Assembly (NCBI GenBank): GCA_009823505.1
Contig: VZQC01013997.1
Span: 451,665 to 515,664 of the forward strand
Reading direction: 5' to 3'
Length of the DNA: 64,000 nt
DNA from: Rhizomys pruinosus
Lineage: Eukaryota; Chordata; Mammalia; Rodentia; Spalacidae
Under the pieces are notes generated by a model, which saw only the letters and a program-made list of their open reading frames with translations, was not told the origin of the DNA and ran no database searches. The translations under genes and the position numbers were made by a program. Of the stretch, positions 61,700 to 64,000 are shown in pieces (the first letter of the stretch is position 1; every line of letters starts with the position of its first letter).

Positions 61700-61980
61700 T
61701 TGGCCATGTGTGTGGCACATGTCTTTATCTTAGTATGGTGGGGAGAGGGGATGGGCATGTGAGTTCAAGGCCAGCCTGATCTACATAGTGAGTTCAAGGC
61801 CAGCCTGATCTACATAGTGAGTTCAAGGCCAGCCTGATCTACATAGTGAGTTCAAGGCCAGCCTGATCTACATTGTGAATTTGAGGACAGCCTGATCTAC
61901 ATAGTGAATTTGAGGACAGCCTGATCTACATAGTGAATTTGAGGACAGCCAGGAACATAGTGAGACCTTGTCTCAAAAAA
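61700..61980 (+). repeat. B1 SINE expanded into a 29-base minisatellite
   Basis: A B1 start (GTGTGTGGCACATGTCTTTA) leads to seven 29-base units beginning at 61759, 61788, 61817, 61846, 61875, 61904 and 61933. Units 1-4 carry GTTCAAGGCCAGCCTG; units 5-7 carry ATTTGAGGACAGCC. The B1 end, CCTTGTCTCAAAAA, follows. Confidence 0.95.
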
Positions 61981-61989
61981 CAAAAAGAC

Positions 61990-62053
61990 AAGAGGAGGAG
62001 GAGGAGGAAGAAGAAGAAGAAGAAGAAGAAGAAGAAGAAGAGGAGGAAGAAGA
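61990..62053. repeat. (GGA)n/(GAA)n run
   Basis: It is pure purine on the plus strand. It starts with GGA units and turns to about ten GAA units, in the tail of the expanded B1. Confidence 0.95.
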
Positions 62054-62548
62054 GATTATTTCTTCTGTTCTATTAAAATTCAACCATTGCTGCCTTCTTA
62101 ACAGGTAACAGATGAGATTACTCAGAAACTACTTTTTTATGTTGTATAAGGGAAGAAATAATATTTGGTGAACATTGAGGCCAGGCCTTGAGATTCTTAA
62201 GAAATTCAATCAAACCTTTTTCTCAGAAGGTAATTTCATTAACAAAAACATTTCTTCATCCACTTAGCTAATTTTTAAACATCAATCAATTCTTGTTAAA
62301 CAACACAGAGTTAGGTGAAATGAACTTGAAATAAGTATATTACATTTCCCTGGAGACCATTTGAACTGTAAGAAGTACATTACTCTATTAAAGAAGTTAA
62401 TTTTATTTTTGCCAAGCCCATAATATTGGAAAAATAAATTAAGGTATTTTGTGGCACTCCATATCCCAAGAGATTTATCCATCTTCCAAATTATTAGAAC
62501 ATGTGTTTTCTTTCCATACCTAAGCTCATTCAACTTGGCCCTTCTCCA

Positions 62549-62652
62549 AGGAGGAGGAGGAGGAAGAGGAAGAGAAGGAGGAGGAGGAGGAGGAGGAGGA
62601 GGAGAGGAGGAGGAGGGAGACTGGAGGGAAGGAAGGAAAGAAGGAAGGAAGG
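62549..62652. repeat. (GGA)n and (GGAA)n run
   Basis: It is about 100 bases of almost pure purine on the plus strand: GGA units, then GGAA units from about 62626. Confidence 0.95.
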
Positions 62653-63482
62653 AGATTGTTCTCTACAAACAAAGGAACCCTCAGCACACACACATGAACA
62701 CACACTTTAAAGCAAGAGAAAGAAAAAATTACCAAACTGAAAACACAAACCAACTGTGACTGTTGGGTTTGAGAATCAGTCTGTAGAAGCTCTTTGAAAA
62801 TCCCAGCAGTCACAGCATCCATTCTGTCCCAGGGGCTGTGAAAGCCATCTTTCAGTATTGTGTTAATGTGGTTTTGTGAGGGTGCAAAGAACAGAAAAAT
62901 CATCAACTGGCCAATGACACCAGGTTCGATGGGTTTGATAGGAAGGAGCAGACCAACACATGCGCAGGGCTCGCTGCTGGGATCAGGAGGAGTTAGCCTG
63001 GCTTAGCTATGGGGCCAGCACAGAGCACACAGCTCCAGTAAAGGGTGTGAGCTCCCTCGTGACCTCACGGGAGACCTTGGCTTCTCGCCACACACACATG
63101 ACTCAGCTCTTGAGTCTCTGCTTTTCTCTACCTGCTTACTTTCCAGTTGCTGCTGGGGCCTCGGAGCACTTTCTCTGTGCTGTGCCTTTGCTTACTCATG
63201 GCTTCTGCTTCCTGCCTTCCTTCTTTCCACTTCTGCATTTAGCCAGGGCTGACCCTCCCAGGAAGTTTCTTACCCAAACTCCGCAAGACAGAAGGAAAGC
63301 ACTTCATCACAGGCCATTAAGCTCCAGGTCCCTGTCACTCCCTGTTTAATTAGCAGCCGACAAGAGCAACATGGGAGCACACCACAGGGAGCATCTCCCG
63401 AAGAGCCACTCCAGTGCTCTGCAGAGCAGAGCCGGGAAAGTGCTGGAGCCACGGAACCTGCAGCCTTACCGCCCTGAGCACA

Positions 63483-63713
63483 TCCTTAAAATTTTTATTA
63501 ATTTTTATTTTGTGTGTATGAGTGTATTGCCTACATGTATGTATGTATGTGCAACTGTGTCATGCAGTGCCCAGGGAGGTCAAAATAGGGCATTGGATCC
63601 TCCAGAACTGGAATTTTGGGGGGTTGTTAGCTGCCTTGTGGGTGCTGGGAATAGAACCTGGGTCCTCTGCAAGAGCAGTCAGTGCTCTTAACCACTGAGC
63701 CATCTCTCCAGCC
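63483..63713 (-). repeat. B2 SINE
   Basis: It is a single-centre B2 in reverse, ending GCCATCTCTCCAGCCC. Confidence 0.9.
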
Positions 63714-64000
63714 CAAGATTCCATAGCTTAACAAAATGTTTGGACAGTTTCATTAGAGATGTGTCTTCAAATCCCAGTTTCCCCTCTTTCTTGTCCTGTC
63801 AAATGTATTCATAGCTGTCTTTTGATAGGATGGCTCTGTTGAAATAATGGTAGCTCTTTCATAGGTTCAATGTTCTGTGCAGATCTAAAGAAATACTGTA
63901 GGCTACATATCAGGATCACTGTAACCAAACAGATGTTAGTTCCTGTCAAATACTAAACACGTCTGGTCATGAATCAATCCTTCATTACTGATTTAGAGAC

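Larger units (their letters stand above)
36601..64000. other. Upstream flank of Kras without recognisable genes
   Basis: About 27 kb beyond the CpG island. Open frames are short or lie in repeats, and no splice-flanked conserved coding segment was recognised. In mammals as I know the locus, the next gene on this side is far away, so an intergenic stretch is expected. Parts holding nothing I recognise are 36800-37300, 37936-38364, 40051-40814, 41468-42489, 47060-47435, 47651-48459, 49991-51299, 52011-52769, 53577-55779, 56521-57689, 60531-61700, 62054-62548, 62653-63482 and 63714-64000. Confidence 0.7.

Noticed and set aside
62526..62906. A frame with long poly-Ser
   Set aside because: It is the reverse reading of a GGA repeat.

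Overview
This is a window of muroid rodent nuclear DNA carrying most of the proto-oncogene Kras on the minus strand. Four coding exons can be read to the base: exon 2 (codons 1-37), exon 3 (38-97), exon 4 (97-150) and the alternative last exon 4A (151-189 plus stop). A fifth, non-coding exon 1 lies in a strong CpG island at about 35.2-36.6 kb. The usual last exon, 4B, with the lysine-rich tail and the long 3'UTR, is not here; by family layout it should lie a few kb before base 1. The coding sequence is intact, and codons 12, 13, 61, 117 and 146 are all wild type.

The host is a rodent because B1, B2, B4/ID and B3-like SINEs and Lx-type L1 fragments fill introns and flank. It looks like neither mouse nor rat: the B2 copies share a sequence unlike the mouse consensus I know (many have an internal duplication of about 18 bases), and silent sites in exon 2 look different from mouse. 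I cannot name the species; gerbil, hamster, vole or spiny mouse are all possible.

Layout: 1-2904, sequence between exons 4A and 4B; 2905-3028, exon 4A; 3029-11096, intron; 11097-11256, exon 4; 11257-13402, intron 3; 13403-13581, exon 3; 13582-31602, intron 2; 31603-31724, exon 2; 31725-35906, intron 1, with a 227-base assembly gap inside a B2; about 35907-36095, exon 1, in the CpG island; 36600-64000, upstream flank with no convincing gene, holding SINEs, ancient L1, L2 and MIR pieces, LTR-like pieces and several tandem repeats.

No bacterial-style system, CRISPR array or unknown protein gene is present. The less expected signals are in the repeats: a recurrent chimeric SINE in which a B2 head is joined to a whole B1 at one fixed junction (four copies, one with a perfect target-site duplication round the composite); three different B2 copies inserted one after another into the same target; two tiny retrocopies made only of the last tens of bases of a polyadenylated transcript; and a minisatellite grown from the middle of a B1.
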